From Rikenellaceae bacterium (lineage in GTDB: Bacteria; Bacteroidota; Bacteroidia; Bacteroidales; Rikenellaceae), in contig JAFTOX010000004.1 in assembly GCA_017463585.1 (NCBI GenBank), positions 186,001 to 250,000 of the forward strand: 64,000 bases of DNA, read 5' to 3'. The position numbers and the translations under genes are program-made. Below are positions 46,306 to 56,071 of this stretch, one piece after another (position 1 is the stretch's first letter; every line of letters starts with the position of its first letter). The notes below the pieces were generated by a model. That model saw only the letters and a program-made list of their open reading frames with translations. It had not been told where the DNA came from and searched no databases.

Positions 46306-46322
46306 TCAAAGATTGCTGAAAA

Positions 46323-46439
46323 ATGAAAGTCAAGGCATCAATCAAAAAGAGAAGCGAGGATTGCAAGATCGTTAAGCGTAAGGGCAAGCTCTACGTGATC
46401 TGCAAGAAGAATCCTAAATTCAAAATGCGCCAAGGGTAA
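46323..46439 (+). CDS. rpmJ: Ribosomal protein bL36 (zinc-free form)
   Basis: This 38-residue protein begins [20 protein letters not shown] and ends [10 protein letters not shown]. In zinc-binding bL36 the ligands are Cys 11, Cys 14, Cys 27 and His 33; here position 11 is Ser and position 33 is Phe, leaving only Cys 14 and Cys 27. It should therefore fold without zinc. It lies between infA and rpsM in the usual place. Confidence 0.95.
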   Translation: MKVKASIKKRSEDCKIVKRKGKLYVICKKNPKFKMRQG

Positions 46440-46473
46440 TGTTTCAACCAATTAAAAACGAAAAAAGAAATTT

Positions 46474-46854
46474 ATGGCACGTATAGTCGGTGTAGATTTA
46501 CCAAAAAATAAGAGAGGCGAGATCGGTCTGACCTATATCTACGGTATCGGTCGCAGCACCGCTCGCAAGATTCTCGACGAGGCAGGCATCAGCTACGACC
46601 TCAAAGTACAGGATTGGACAGACGAGCAGGTCGGTGCAATCCGTAACATCATCGCAACGAGCGGTATTAAGGTCGAGGGCGAGTGCCGCTCGATCGTCCA
46701 GCTCAACATCAAACGACTGATGGATATCGGTTGCTACCGTGGTATCCGTCATCGTCTGGGTCTGCCTGTTCGCGGTCAGAGCACCAAGAACAACGCACGT
46801 ACCCGTAAGGGCAAGAAGAAGACTGTCGCTAACAAGAAAAAGGCAACTAAGTAA
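46474..46854 (+). CDS. rpsM: Ribosomal protein uS13
   Basis: The 126-residue 30S head protein has the helix-two-turn-helix core [20 protein letters not shown], then [20 protein letters not shown] and a Lys-rich tail that contacts the P-site tRNA. First gene of the alpha cluster. Confidence 0.97.
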   Translation: MARIVGVDLPKNKRGEIGLTYIYGIGRSTARKILDEAGISYDLKVQDWTDEQVGAIRNIIATSGIKVEGECRSIVQLNIKRLMDIGCYRGIRHRLGLPVRGQSTKNNARTRKGKKKTVANKKKATK

Positions 46855-46866
46855 TTTTAGAGAGTT

Positions 46867-47256
46867 ATGGCAAAAAAGACTGGAACAGTTAAGAAGAAGG
46901 TCGTTAAGGTTGGCGCATTGGGCGCAGCTTACGTTCACTCGACTTTCAATAACGTGATTGTAACCCTCACCAACGAAGTAGGCGAAGTTATCAGCTGGTC
47001 GTCGGCAGGTAAGATGGGTTTCCGCGGTTCGAAAAAGAATACTCCCTATGCAGCTCAGACAGCCGCTGCGGATTGCGCAAAGGTTGCTTATGACTTGGGT
47101 CTGCGTAAAGTTAAGGTTTATGTAAAGGGTCCCGGTGCAGGTCGTGAGTCGGCTATCCGTACTATCCACGGCGCAGGTATCGAGGTAATGGAGATCATCG
47201 ACGTTACTCCGCTGCCGCACAACGGCTGCCGCCCGCCCAACCGTCGTCGCGTCTAA
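46867..47256 (+). CDS. rpsK: Ribosomal protein uS11
   Basis: The 129-residue platform protein has [37 protein letters not shown] and a C-terminal [15 protein letters not shown]. Canonical length, 12 bases after rpsM. Confidence 0.97.
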   Translation: MAKKTGTVKKKVVKVGALGAAYVHSTFNNVIVTLTNEVGEVISWSSAGKMGFRGSKKNTPYAAQTAAADCAKVAYDLGLRKVKVYVKGPGAGRESAIRTIHGAGIEVMEIIDVTPLPHNGCRPPNRRRV

Positions 47257-47333
47257 ATTAGTAGCGCACACGAAGTAAGCGAAAAGCATAAACCAAACAA
47301 CAGACAAAATTCAACTAAAAAAGTAAAAAAACA

Positions 47334-47942
47334 ATGGCAAGATATATTGGCCCTAAAAGCAAAATCGCCCGTAAATTCGGCGAAGCTATTTACGGAACGG
47401 ATAGAGTCCTCGAAAAGAAGAACTATCCTCCCGGACAGCACGGTCTTGCTCGCAAGCGTAAGAAGACCTCGGAGTACGGTATTCAGCTGAGCGAAAAGCA
47501 GAAGGCAAAGTGCACCTATGGCGTATTGGAGAAGCAGTTCGTACGTACCTACCAGAACGCAGCACGTTTGGAGGGTATCACCGGTGAGAACCTGCTGAAA
47601 TTGTTGGAGTGCCGCCTCGATAACGTAGTTTACCGTTTGGGTATCGCTCCCACCCGTGCAGCAGCACGTCAGCTGGTGAGCCACCGTCACATCTGTGTAA
47701 ACGGTAACGTGGTGAACATTCCGTCGTACAGCCTGCGCGCAGGTGATGTAGTTGCTGTTCGAGAGAAGTCGAAGAGTTTGGAGGTAATCACCGACTCTTT
47801 GGCAGGTGGTCGCAAGAGCCGCTACTCTTGGTTGGAGTGGAATGACGAGACGATGTCGGGTAAGTTCCTTCAGAAGCCCGAGCGTGAGGAGATTCCCGAG
47901 AACATCAAGGAGCAGCTGATCGTCGATCTGTACTCGAAATAG
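47334..47942 (+). CDS. rpsD: Ribosomal protein uS4
   Basis: The 202-residue 16S assembly-initiating protein begins [20 protein letters not shown]. It lacks N-terminal Cys residues, so it is the zinc-free form. The S4 RNA-binding domain is [20 protein letters not shown]. In E. coli S4 represses the alpha operon; the 77-base A-rich gap before rpsD has no obvious pseudoknot that I can identify. Confidence 0.97.
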   Translation: MARYIGPKSKIARKFGEAIYGTDRVLEKKNYPPGQHGLARKRKKTSEYGIQLSEKQKAKCTYGVLEKQFVRTYQNAARLEGITGENLLKLLECRLDNVVYRLGIAPTRAAARQLVSHRHICVNGNVVNIPSYSLRAGDVVAVREKSKSLEVITDSLAGGRKSRYSWLEWNDETMSGKFLQKPEREEIPENIKEQLIVDLYSK

Positions 47943-47966
47943 TAACTAATTAACCGAATAAAAATT

Positions 47967-48959
47967 ATGGCAATATTAGCATTCCAAAAGCCTGAAAAGG
48001 TGATTATGCTCGAATCTACCTCTAACTTCGGAAAGTTTGAGTTCCGTCCGTTGGAGCCCGGATTCGGTATGACCATCGGTAATGCCTTGCGTCGTATTCT
48101 GCTCTCGTCGTTGGAGGGTTATGCAATTACGACCGTAAAGGTAGCCGGTGTCGATCACGAGTTTGCCGCTATCCCCGGTGTGATGGAGGGAATGATTGAT
48201 GTGATCCTGAACTTGAAGCAGGTTCGCTTTGTACGCACGGTCGATAACACCGACTTCGAGAAGGTGTCGATCAACGTAGCAGGCGTAACCGAACTGACGG
48301 CAGGTTACATCTCGAACTTCCTTTCGTTCTTCAAAGTGTTGAATCCCGATCTGGTGATCTGCCGTCTGTCGCCCGGAACGAAGATGCAGATCGATCTGAC
48401 GATCGGTAAAGGCCGCGGTTATGTTCCCGCCGACGAGAACCGTCCTGAGGACGCCGAGTTCGGTCTGTTGCCTATCGATTCGATACACACGCCGATTAAA
48501 AACGTCAAGTATTCTATCGAAAACTACCGTGTCGAGCAGAAGACTGACTACGAAAAACTGAATCTGGAGATTACTACCGATGGCTCGATCCATCCCAAGG
48601 ACGCTCTCAAAGAGGCAGCTAAGATCCTGATCCAGCACTTTATGTTGTTCTCGGACGAGAAGATCTCGCTCAATATGGAGGAGAACGGCGGTGCTGAGGA
48701 GTTTGACGAGAATGTACTGCATATGCGTCAGCTCTTGAAGACCAAGTTGTCGGATCACGACCTGAGCGTACGTGCCTTGAACTGCTTGAAGGCAGCTGAG
48801 GTTGACACCCTTGGTGACCTGGTTCGTTACAACCGCAACGACCTGCTCAAATTCCGCAACTTCGGTAAGAAGTCGCTCACCGAGCTGGACGACCTGCTGG
48901 CATCGAACAACCTCCACTTCGGAATGGACGTATCTATCTACAAACTTGATAAAGAATAA
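47967..48959 (+). CDS. rpoA: RNA polymerase subunit alpha
   Basis: The 330-residue subunit has the N-terminal dimerisation domain with [20 protein letters not shown] and [19 protein letters not shown], an acidic linker, and a C-terminal domain from about residue 260 with [19 protein letters not shown] and [15 protein letters not shown] that contacts DNA and activators. Located between rpsD and rplQ as in most bacteria. Confidence 0.97.
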   Translation: MAILAFQKPEKVIMLESTSNFGKFEFRPLEPGFGMTIGNALRRILLSSLEGYAITTVKVAGVDHEFAAIPGVMEGMIDVILNLKQVRFVRTVDNTDFEKVSINVAGVTELTAGYISNFLSFFKVLNPDLVICRLSPGTKMQIDLTIGKGRGYVPADENRPEDAEFGLLPIDSIHTPIKNVKYSIENYRVEQKTDYEKLNLEITTDGSIHPKDALKEAAKILIQHFMLFSDEKISLNMEENGGAEEFDENVLHMRQLLKTKLSDHDLSVRALNCLKAAEVDTLGDLVRYNRNDLLKFRNFGKKSLTELDDLLASNNLHFGMDVSIYKLDKE

Positions 48960-48963
48960 TTAA

Positions 48964-49524
48964 ATGAGACACAATAAGAATTTCAATCACCTTGGCAGAC
49001 AGAGCAGCCACCGTAAGGCTTTGATGTCGAATATGGCATCGTCGCTGATTCTGCACAAGCGCATCGAGACGACTGTAGCAAAGGCTAAGGCACTGCGTCA
49101 GTTCGTTGAGCCTCTGGTAACTCGCGCAAAGGAGGATACTACTCACTCGCGTCGTGTAGTATTCAGCTACTTGAAGCAGAAGGAGGCTGTTACGGAGTTG
49201 TTCCGTACTATCGCTCCCAAGATCGCTGATCGTCCGGGCGGTTACACTCGTATTTTGAAGACCGGCTTCCGTTTGGGTGATGCTGCCGATATGTGCATCA
49301 TCGAGTTCGTTGACTTCAACGAGGCTTACACCACCGGTGTAGTTTCGACTGAGGCTAAGCCCAAGACCCGCCGTTCGCGCAAGCCCGCAGCAAAGAAGAC
49401 CGACGCTGTTGAGGACGCTAACGTAGTGAAGGCTCCCAAGGCTAAGCCCGCTGCTGCAAAGGCTGCTAAGAATACCGGTGCAAAGGTTGCTGCAACCAAG
49501 ACCAATGTAGGTAAGAAGATGTAA
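48964..49524 (+). CDS. rplQ: Ribosomal protein bL17 with long Ala/Lys-rich tail
   Basis: The first 120 or so residues are a normal bL17 ([20 protein letters not shown], then [19 protein letters not shown]). They are followed by about 65 residues of low-complexity Ala, Lys, Thr and Pro sequence that resembles a histone H1 tail. The total of 186 residues exceeds the roughly 127 of E. coli. It is the last gene of the ribosomal block and has a strong terminator. Confidence 0.95.
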   Translation: MRHNKNFNHLGRQSSHRKALMSNMASSLILHKRIETTVAKAKALRQFVEPLVTRAKEDTTHSRRVVFSYLKQKEAVTELFRTIAPKIADRPGGYTRILKTGFRLGDAADMCIIEFVDFNEAYTTGVVSTEAKPKTRRSRKPAAKKTDAVEDANVVKAPKAKPAAAKAAKNTGAKVAATKTNVGKKM

Positions 49525-49545
49525 TTTTACATAATTTACCGATTA

Positions 49546-49582
49546 AGGGTGCTTCTCACAAGAAGCACCCTTATTTTTTATC
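49546..49582 (+). terminator. Terminator of the alpha operon
   Basis: AAGGGTGCTTCT and AGAAGCACCCTT pair perfectly over 12 bases around CACA, followed by ATTTTTTAT. Confidence 0.95.
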
Positions 49583-49594
49583 TTATCAATAGAA

Positions 49595-50815
49595 TCACAA
49601 CTCCATCACCGACATCGGCCATCGGGCATAGCGGGGCATTGCGTAGCCGACGGGAGCGTCGATGTACGACGGGTCGCAGATCGTAAACCGATGACCGCGA
49701 TGAGTGATGAATGTGCCCGCAACCGAGGGCGAAAATTCAACCCCGCAGGCAACGTGCCCGACGTTCTCTACTTGTGGATCGACCTGATAATCAACGAGAA
49801 CGGTCGGGAGATCGAGCAGCTCATCAACCAACCACGCAAAGATCAGAGTGCGGTCCTTGCAGTTGTTGCGTCCGTAGAAGAGCGACTCCTCGATGGTCAT
49901 CTGCTTGTGTCGACCGAACAGATCGCTGTCGCTCGTAAATTCGAATCCACGTTGGACCAGCCCAAGCAGAAACTGCGTGGCGTCGAGTTGCGACATCGGA
50001 GCGATATGGCGCGAGAGGATTGCAAGCAGGGTGTCGCGGAGTGGTGCGGGGATCTCGGCGCGGTGGAACGGGGCCTTCTCGGTGGTCGGGTAGTGGCTCA
50101 TCAGCTCGATGCGGGCCATCGCGATGGGAACGGAGATTGGCTCGTGGAGGTATTCGCTCCAAAGTGGCAGGGCAATTGAGGTGGTCGGAGTGGAGGTGAA
50201 TCCCGCCCCAATTTCGATCGAGAGCGGACGGCGGAGAGTGGTGTCGGTGCGGGCAATCGGGGTGTAACCATCAGGCGATGAGTCGTATTCGAAGATATAA
50301 AATCGCTCGCCGTCGATCTCGATGTAGTTGCGTTCGTAGATCGTGCCGTCGAACGGCAACAACATCACCAACCGCGTGCCTCGCAGGGCGGCCCGTGCGT
50401 CGAAGCCCATACGTTCGAGCAGAAAGATCTGCAAGGCTATCCGTTCGTCGCTCTCCGATTGGCTGAATGCCGCCTCGCTCACCGCCCGAACCAACATATA
50501 TCGACACCAATCGCAGGCACGATGTGCAGCACAGTAGTTGTCGAGTTGGGCGACAAATGTTGCGTGGTCGGAGCGTAATTGCTTGGAGTGCAGTGCGTTG
50601 TAGCGCTCGACGTTCGGCTCGCCAAATTTGACGAGAAGACCTTTGGGAATTTGCAGGGGAAGGGTGTCGCCCAAAAATATGATAGTCCGCAGTTGATGTG
50701 CTGAGGCTCGCGGCGCTTCGGTTTGGGGTGGACGCCCCGCCGAACTACGCACGACAGCCCACGCAGCAACCATCGCCGTAAGAATGAAAATATGGATCAA
50801 AATATAGCGTTTCAC
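49595..50815 (-). CDS. Exported transglutaminase-like domain protein
   Basis: The 406-residue protein starts with a hydrophobic helix (MKRYILIHIFILTAMVAAWA), either a signal peptide or an anchor. The C-terminal domain has the transglutaminase/papain-like triad: Cys 319 in NNCKDRTLIFAW, a His in GHVACGVE and an Asp in CDPSYIDAP. Two extra cysteines in AHRACDWCRY lie earlier. Such domains act as peptidases or peptide cross-linking enzymes in the envelope. The substrate is unknown. It ends a few bases from the ribosomal terminator and is convergent with rplQ. Confidence 0.75.
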   Translation of the reverse strand: MKRYILIHIFILTAMVAAWAVVRSSAGRPPQTEAPRASAHQLRTIIFLGDTLPLQIPKGLLVKFGEPNVERYNALHSKQLRSDHATFVAQLDNYCAAHRACDWCRYMLVRAVSEAAFSQSESDERIALQIFLLERMGFDARAALRGTRLVMLLPFDGTIYERNYIEIDGERFYIFEYDSSPDGYTPIARTDTTLRRPLSIEIGAGFTSTPTTSIALPLWSEYLHEPISVPIAMARIELMSHYPTTEKAPFHRAEIPAPLRDTLLAILSRHIAPMSQLDATQFLLGLVQRGFEFTSDSDLFGRHKQMTIEESLFYGRNNCKDRTLIFAWLVDELLDLPTVLVDYQVDPQVENVGHVACGVEFSPSVAGTFITHRGHRFTICDPSYIDAPVGYAMPRYARWPMSVMEL

Positions 50816-50984
50816 TGTATCGGATATTTTAGTTCAACCTCACAAATGCAAATTTCGCACCGAGAAATGGCGCAAAAAGGCGTGAAGATTTTGGGCGTGC
50901 GGGGAGGTTTTGGAGCGGAATTTGCTCGTTCGGTGGCGTGGCGCGGGTGACAGAGGTGCGCCGAACGAATCTTCCTAATTAAAA

Positions 50985-51698
50985 ATGATACAGAGTATGA
51001 GAAAATTTTTACAGATTTTGGTGGTCGCGGCACTCGGAGTGGCTGCGATCGGTTGCTCGAATAGCGACGATGGACTCGACTATTTGAAGGGCTCGTCGAG
51101 TTTGTGGCTCGGATCGGTCGACTCGGTCAATATGTCGAATTTCGGCTCGCAACTCGCCGTGTCGGGCGGTAATCAGAACATCGTCAAGGCCTCGGTCGAT
51201 AGCACTACGCTGGTGCTCGAAGGTGTCAATACGGGTGCGACGACGCTGTTCGTAACCACCGATCAGGTCTTTATCGAGATGGTGGTGCGTGTGCGTGGGT
51301 TGGTCGGCTATTGGGGCGTTTCGACCAACGACAAGTATGGAATTGCGGTGAGCATCGAGGGCGAAGATACGCTCACGGCAGACCGTATTGCGCAGATTCA
51401 GAGCGCTTTGGTTGAGCAGTATAGTGCTCAGTTGGCTGGCTCGATCTTCGAATTCGGGCCGACGCTCTTCGTGTGGAGCAATGGCACGGCGGCGGGCGAC
51501 GGCACGTGGCAACTCTCGGGCAACTCGCTGGTGCTGACCGAGGGTGGCGTGGCGCGAACGCTCGACTTGGAGGTCTACGGCGTCGATCGCGTACGTCTGG
51601 CGGCCGACATCGTCGAGAGCGTCAAGGCGCAATATCCCGACGACGCGGTGACCGGCGCAACGCTCACATTCTTCCTCGATCGCCGTATCGCGATGTAA
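50985..51698 (+). CDS. Lipoprotein of unknown function
   Basis: The 237-residue protein (or 233 from the second ATG at 50997, where the basic signal-peptide start lies) has a lipobox ending AIGC, then SNSDDGLDYLKGS. The first half resembles a small beta-sandwich (VSGGNQNIVKASVDSTTLVL and GATTLFVTTDQVF) and the second half has GYWGVSTNDKYGIAVSIEG and WQLSGNSLVLTEGGVARTL. No family was recognised. It stands alone upstream of the tRNA-tuf cluster. No function is proposed. Confidence 0.75.
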   Translation: MIQSMRKFLQILVVAALGVAAIGCSNSDDGLDYLKGSSSLWLGSVDSVNMSNFGSQLAVSGGNQNIVKASVDSTTLVLEGVNTGATTLFVTTDQVFIEMVVRVRGLVGYWGVSTNDKYGIAVSIEGEDTLTADRIAQIQSALVEQYSAQLAGSIFEFGPTLFVWSNGTAAGDGTWQLSGNSLVLTEGGVARTLDLEVYGVDRVRLAADIVESVKAQYPDDAVTGATLTFFLDRRIAM

Positions 51699-51796
51699 CG
51701 CGCGCGTATATTATATATATGTGTCAAGCGGGGTTGCGCCTTCGGGTGTGACCTCGCTTTGTTGTTGCCTCAATTTGTAGGTGTCGCAGGCGAGTG

Positions 51797-51870
51797 CACC
51801 ATCGTGGGCTGGGGCGGTCGCCCGAAGGGCGAGCCCACGATGGTGTGCCGATTTCGGTGAAATCGTCAAT
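51797..51870 (-). repeat. Nested palindrome family, copy 5
   Basis: On the minus strand: ATTGACGATTTC-acc-GAAATCGGCA, outer arms CACCATCGTGGGCT and AGCCCACGATGGTG pairing perfectly over 14 bases, inner CGCCC-ttc-GGGCG and spacer ACCGCCCC. The 490-base gap 51699-52189 holds this element, AT-rich sequence with a TATATTATATATATG tract (51706-51722), and two promoter-like sequences; no gene was seen. Confidence 0.8.
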
Positions 51871-52051
51871 TTTTATCAAAATAAAATGAATGACATTCAA
51901 CATATAATATTAAAATTTAGAAACTTGGCAATTCGCGCGAAAAGGGGGGGCGAAGGTCGCCAAAGGCGCTAAGTGATAGCCCGCAACGAGAAAAATTCAC
52001 TAAAAAATGCAAAAAAACGCTCAATGTGTTTTTTTATTTGCAAAACTATTC

Positions 52052-52059
52052 TACCTTTG
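52052..52059 (+). promoter_or_regulatory. Upstream -7 element of the tRNA-tuf cluster
   Basis: TACCTTTG matches the consensus exactly. Its -33 partner is unclear. About 33 bases downstream is GTTCTTTGATAGAAATTAG, resembling a boxA-like leader of stable RNA operons; the resemblance is only suggestive. Confidence 0.5.
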
Positions 52060-52139
52060 TGCCCGATTTCCCTCCGTATCGAGGTGAATGAAGTTCTTTG
52101 ATAGAAATTAGTCGTGGGACGAAAAAATATCACCAAAAA

Positions 52140-52171
52140 TTTGGTGGATTAAAAATTTGTTCCTACTTTTG
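52140..52171 (+). promoter_or_regulatory. Main promoter of the tRNA-tuf cluster
   Basis: TTTG (52140-52143), exactly 20 bases, TACTTTTG (52164-52171, exact consensus), about 18 bases before the tRNA-Thr 5' end. Confidence 0.8.
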
Positions 52172-52189
52172 CAACCCGAAACGAGCTCT

Positions 52190-52263
52190 GCCGATGTAGC
52201 TCAGTTGGCCAGAGCAGCTGATTTGTAATCAGCTGGTCGGGGGTTCGAATCCCTCCATCGGCT
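52190..52263 (+). tRNA. tRNA-Thr (anticodon TGT)
   Basis: A 74-base cloverleaf: acceptor GCCGATG/CATCGGC, anticodon stem GCTGA/TCAGC with loop TTTGTAA (anticodon TGT, reading ACA), T-loop GGTTCGAATCC. CCA is not encoded. It is first in the Thr-Tyr-Gly array. Confidence 0.95.
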
Positions 52264-52326
52264 CAAAATGAGCCCTGCGGATTTGAATCCAATGGGACAA
52301 CGGTTGCAAAAGCGACTAAACATATT

Positions 52327-52409
52327 GGGAGAATACCAGAGTGGCCAAATGGGGCAGACTGTAAATCTGCTGACGTACGTCTTCGGTGGTTCGAATCCAT
52401 CTTCTCCCA
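52327..52409 (+). tRNA. tRNA-Tyr (anticodon GTA)
   Basis: An 83-base class II tRNA: acceptor GGGAGAA/TTCTCCC, anticodon stem GCAGA/TCTGC with loop CTGTAAA, a long variable arm (TGACGTACGTCTTCG) and T-loop GGTTCGAATCC. CCA is not encoded. Confidence 0.95.
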
Positions 52410-52558
52410 CTCAATCCGAATCCGGTTCGCTACGGCGAATTGGATTTTCGGGTTAGAAAACCGGTCGTTAAGACTTTCCGGTTGTCGGTCTATGGCCGTC
52501 AATCGGATTTTGTGGGCTTAATAACGACCAAAACAACGGATCCTTGGATTCGTTCATT

Positions 52559-52631
52559 GCGGAAGTAGCTCAGTTGATAGAGCATTAGCCTTCCAAGCTA
52601 AGGGTCGCGAGTTTGAGCCTCGTCTTCCGCT
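52559..52631 (+). tRNA. tRNA-Gly (anticodon TCC)
   Basis: A 73-base cloverleaf: acceptor GCGGAAG/CTTCCGC, anticodon stem TTAGC/GCTAA with loop CTTCCAA (anticodon TCC, reading GGA), T-loop region GAGTTTGAGCCTC. CCA is not encoded. It is separated from tRNA-Tyr by 149 bases containing AATCC/GGATT dyads, perhaps processing hairpins. Confidence 0.94.
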
Positions 52632-52781
52632 CCAAGGGGCCGAGTTGAAAAGCGCGGACCGCAAAATGAGGGTCGCTGATTTTTAGGTTGATTGGACCGA
52701 TGGGGAATGAGTGGCACTCAAAGAAAAAGAAGAAAGTAAAAAGCAAATTTTATACAGAAATCTTAAATACTTTACAAAGCT

Positions 52782-53966
52782 ATGGCAAAAGAAAAATTTG
52801 ACCGTTCGAAACCGCACGTGAACATTGGTACTATTGGTCACGTCGATCACGGTAAGACTACCCTGACCGCAGCTATCACCACCGTACTGGCTAAGGCTGG
52901 TCTGTCGGAGTTGCGTTCGTTTGATTCGATTGACAACGCACCTGAGGAGAAGGAGCGTGGTATCACCATCAACACCGCACACGTTGAGTATCAGACTGCA
53001 ACCCGCCACTACGCTCACGTAGACTGCCCGGGTCACGCTGACTACGTTAAGAACATGGTTACCGGTGCTGCTCAGATGGACGGTGCTATCCTCGTAGTAG
53101 CTGCTACTGACGGTCCGATGCCCCAGACTAACGAGCACGTACTGTTGGCAAAGCAGGTAAACGTTCCCCGTATCGTTGTATTCTTGAACAAGTGCGATAT
53201 GGTTGACGATCCCGAGATGCTCGACCTGGTTGAGATGGAGGTTCGCGACCTGTTGGCTAAGTACGACTTCGATGACAACTGCCCCATTATCCGTGGTTCG
53301 GCTCTGGGTGGTTTGAACGACGAGCCCCAGTGGGTTGAGAAGATTATGGAGTTGATGAACTCGGTTGACGAGTACGTACCCATTCCGCCGCGTGAGAACG
53401 AGAAGCCTTTCTTGATGCCTGTTGAGGACGTATTCTCGATTACCGGTCGTGGTACCGTATTGACTGGCCGTATCGAGACTGGTGTGATCCACGTAGGTGA
53501 TCCCGTTGAGATCGTAGGTCTTGAGGAGGAGATTAAGACTTCGACTTGTACCGGCGTTGAGATGTTCCGTAAGCTGCTCGATGAGGGTGAGGCTGGTGAT
53601 AACGTAGGTCTGTTGATGCGTGGTATCGACAAGAAGGAGGTTAAGCGTGGTATGGTAGTTGCTAAGCCCGGCTCGATCACTCCCCACACCAAGTTCACCG
53701 CTGAGGTTTACGTATTGAAGAAGGAAGAGGGTGGTCGTCACACTCCGTTCCACAACAAGTATCGTCCCCAGTTCTATCTGCGTACTATGGACGTTACCGG
53801 TGAGATCCAGCTGCCCGAGGGCGTTGATATGGTAATGCCTGGTGACCACATCACCATTACCGTAGAGCTGATCTACCCCGTAGCTCTGAACGAGGGTCTG
53901 CGTTTCGCTATCCGTGAGGGTGGCCGTACCGTAGGTGCAGGTCAGATCCTGTCGATCGTTGAGTAA
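52782..53966 (+). CDS. tuf: Elongation factor Tu
   Basis: The 394-residue GTPase delivers aminoacyl-tRNA. P-loop [39 protein letters not shown] and [11 protein letters not shown] are all normal, followed by domains II and III. It is the only tuf gene in the window; the str operon has none. It lies between tRNA-Gly and tRNA-Trp. Confidence 0.98.
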   Translation: MAKEKFDRSKPHVNIGTIGHVDHGKTTLTAAITTVLAKAGLSELRSFDSIDNAPEEKERGITINTAHVEYQTATRHYAHVDCPGHADYVKNMVTGAAQMDGAILVVAATDGPMPQTNEHVLLAKQVNVPRIVVFLNKCDMVDDPEMLDLVEMEVRDLLAKYDFDDNCPIIRGSALGGLNDEPQWVEKIMELMNSVDEYVPIPPRENEKPFLMPVEDVFSITGRGTVLTGRIETGVIHVGDPVEIVGLEEEIKTSTCTGVEMFRKLLDEGEAGDNVGLLMRGIDKKEVKRGMVVAKPGSITPHTKFTAEVYVLKKEEGGRHTPFHNKYRPQFYLRTMDVTGEIQLPEGVDMVMPGDHITITVELIYPVALNEGLRFAIREGGRTVGAGQILSIVE

Positions 53967-53984
53967 TTAAATTGACTCACAATA

Positions 53985-54013
53985 GAGTAGCGCGACCACG
54001 CGCCGCGCTACTC
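53985..54013 (+). other. Perfect 10-base hairpin between tuf and tRNA-Trp
   Basis: GAGTAGCGCG (53985-53994) pairs with CGCGCTACTC (54004-54013) around ACCACGCGC. No T-run follows; the tRNA starts six bases later. An RNase processing site that frees the tuf mRNA and tRNA is the simplest explanation. Confidence 0.65.
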
Positions 54014-54018
54014 AACTT

Positions 54019-54089
54019 AGGGGCATAGTTTAAGGGTAGAATCACGGTCTCCAAAACCGTTGGTGGGAGTTCGAATCTCTCTGCCCCTG
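54019..54089 (+). tRNA. tRNA-Trp (anticodon CCA)
   Basis: A 71-base cloverleaf: acceptor AGGGGCA/TGCCCCT, anticodon stem ACGGT/ACCGT with loop CTCCAAA, T-loop region GAGTTCGAATCTC, discriminator G. The 3' CCA is not encoded. The secE start lies 25 bases downstream. Confidence 0.95.
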
Positions 54090-54113
54090 CAAGAAAAAAA
54101 GAAAAAGATAGCT

Positions 54114-54308
54114 ATGAGAATAGTAAATTATGTAAAAGAGTCCTATAAGGAACTTGTAGAGAAAGTTTCTTGGCCGAAGTTTCCTGAACTGCAAAGCTCA
54201 ACGATAGTTGTTATGATTGCTTCCCTTCTATTTGCGATTGTTGTGCTGGCGATGGATATGTCGTTCGAGAACATTATGAAATTCATTTACGCTCAGTTGG
54301 GTCGTTAA
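54114..54308 (+). CDS. secE: Preprotein translocase subunit SecE
   Basis: The 64-residue single-helix form has the conserved amphipathic segment ESYKELVEKVSWPKFPELQS followed by one membrane helix (about residues 29-48). I chose the ATG at 54114; an earlier in-frame start would overlap tRNA-Trp. It clamps SecY, encoded about 10 kb away. nusG follows after 15 bases. Confidence 0.94.
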   Translation: MRIVNYVKESYKELVEKVSWPKFPELQSSTIVVMIASLLFAIVVLAMDMSFENIMKFIYAQLGR

Positions 54309-54323
54309 AAACCTATTTGAACA

Positions 54324-54884
54324 ATGAGTGAAATTCAGAAAAACTGGTATGTGATACGTGCCGTAGGTGGCAAGGAGCGCAAGGTTAAAGAGTATATCGA
54401 GGCCGAAGTGCGCCAAGAGCACCTGGAGGATTACGTGTCGCAGGTTCTCATTCCTACCGAGAAGGTCTTTACCGTTCGCAACGGTAAGAAGGTCTCGAAG
54501 GAGCGAGTATCGTATCCGGGTTATGTTCTCGTTGAGGCAGCTTTGGTAGGACAAATTCCGATAATGCTTCGCAATACCCCGAATGTGCTTGGTTTCCTCG
54601 GCGACTCGAAAGAGGAGAGCGCCAAGATGATCGCTACACCTCTACGTCCACAGGAGGTTAGCCGAATCTTGGGCCGCGTCGATGAGATGAGTGCAAGCGA
54701 GGAAGAGGTCGAAATCCCGTTCTTTGTTGGCGAAACCGTTAAGGTTACCGACGGTCCGTTCTCGAGTTTCGAGGGCACGATCGAGGCAGTTGATAACGAG
54801 CGTAAGAAGTTGACCGTCTCAGTGAAGATTTTCGGTCGCAAGACTCCGATGGAGTTGAGCTTTATGCAAGTTGAAAAAGAATAA
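54324..54884 (+). CDS. nusG: Transcription termination/antitermination protein NusG
   Basis: The 186-residue protein has the NGN domain ([20 protein letters not shown], then [20 protein letters not shown]) and a C-terminal KOW domain ([19 protein letters not shown]). It lies in the standard secE-nusG-rplK order, 17 bases before rplK. Confidence 0.96.
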   Translation: MSEIQKNWYVIRAVGGKERKVKEYIEAEVRQEHLEDYVSQVLIPTEKVFTVRNGKKVSKERVSYPGYVLVEAALVGQIPIMLRNTPNVLGFLGDSKEESAKMIATPLRPQEVSRILGRVDEMSASEEEVEIPFFVGETVKVTDGPFSSFEGTIEAVDNERKKLTVSVKIFGRKTPMELSFMQVEKE

Positions 54885-54901
54885 TTAACCAAAGGAAAGT
54901 T

Positions 54902-55342
54902 ATGGCAAAAGAGGTTGCTGCATTTATTAAATTGCAGATTAAAGGTGGTGCCGCTAATCCTTCGCCCCCGGTAGGTCCCGCATTGGGTTCTAAGGGTGTG
55001 AACATTATGGACTTCTGTAAGCAGTTCAATGCTCGCACGCAGGATAAGGCCGGCAAGGTTTTGCCCGTTATCATCACCGTTTACAGCGACAAGTCATTCG
55101 ATTTCATCGTTAAACAGCCCCCCGTAGCAGTACAGCTGAAGGAGGCCGCTGGTGTTAAGACTGCATCGGCTGAGCCTAACCGTAAGAAGGTGGGTCAGGT
55201 AACTTGGGATCAGGTGAAGGCCATCGCTCAGGACAAAATGCCCGACTTGAACTGCTTCACGCTGGAGTCGGCAATGCGTATGGTGGCTGGTACTGCTCGC
55301 AGTATGGGTCTCAATGTCGTAGGTGAATTTCCCGAACTGTAA
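54902..55342 (+). CDS. rplK: Ribosomal protein uL11
   Basis: The 146-residue stalk-base protein has [20 protein letters not shown] at the N-terminus (thiostrepton-binding region, Pro-rich) and the RNA-binding [20 protein letters not shown] at the C-terminus. Canonical. Confidence 0.97.
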   Translation: MAKEVAAFIKLQIKGGAANPSPPVGPALGSKGVNIMDFCKQFNARTQDKAGKVLPVIITVYSDKSFDFIVKQPPVAVQLKEAAGVKTASAEPNRKKVGQVTWDQVKAIAQDKMPDLNCFTLESAMRMVAGTARSMGLNVVGEFPEL

Positions 55343-55358
55343 TTAAAAGATTACGAAA

Positions 55359-56057
55359 ATGAGTAAGCTGACCAAAAATCAAAAAATAGCCTACGCAAAG
55401 GTTGAGCCCGGTAAGGCGTACAAGCTCGCTGAGGCGGCAGCTCTTCTAAAGGAAATTACCTTTACGAAATTTGATGCTTCCGTTGATATCGACGTGCGTC
55501 TGGGTGTTGACCCCCGTAAGGCGAATCAGATGGTACGTGGCGTGGTAACTCTGCCCCACGGTACCGGCAAACAGGTTCGAGTTCTTGTACTCTGTACTCC
55601 CGACAAGGAGACCGAGGCAAAAGAGGCTGGCGCAGATTACGTAGGTCTTGACGAGTATATCGACAAGATCAAGGGCGGTTGGACCGACGTTGACGTTATC
55701 ATCACCTCGCCCAACGTAATGGGTAAGGTAGGTGCTCTGGGTCGTATCTTGGGTCCCCGTGGTTTGATGCCTAACCCCAAGACTGGTACCGTTACGATGG
55801 AGATCGGTAAGGCCGTTAAGGAGGTGAAAGCCGGTAAGATCGACTTCAAGGTCGACAAATTCGGTATCGTTCACACTTCGGTAGGTAAGATCTCGTTCAC
55901 TCCCGAGCAGATCGTAGACAACGCTAAGGAGTTTATGAGTATGATTCTGAAGTTGAAGCCCGCAGCAGCTAAGGGTTCGTATGTTAAGAGCATCTATCTC
56001 TCGACCACGATGAGCCCCGGTGTGCAGGTTGATCCCAAATCAGTAGAAACCAAATAA
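55359..56057 (+). CDS. rplA: Ribosomal protein uL1
   Basis: The 232-residue L1-stalk protein has [39 protein letters not shown] and a C-terminal [20 protein letters not shown]. In E. coli L1 represses rplKA. Here rplK-rplA spacing is 16 bases and rplJ follows after 14 bases, so there is no separate L10 leader. Confidence 0.97.
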   Translation: MSKLTKNQKIAYAKVEPGKAYKLAEAAALLKEITFTKFDASVDIDVRLGVDPRKANQMVRGVVTLPHGTGKQVRVLVLCTPDKETEAKEAGADYVGLDEYIDKIKGGWTDVDVIITSPNVMGKVGALGRILGPRGLMPNPKTGTVTMEIGKAVKEVKAGKIDFKVDKFGIVHTSVGKISFTPEQIVDNAKEFMSMILKLKPAAAKGSYVKSIYLSTTMSPGVQVDPKSVETK

Positions 56058-56071
56058 GAGGAGGATAGACG

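Noticed and set aside
56058..56071. L10 leader RNA before rplJ
   Set aside because: Only 14 bases separate rplA and rplJ, too short for the known kink-turn leader.
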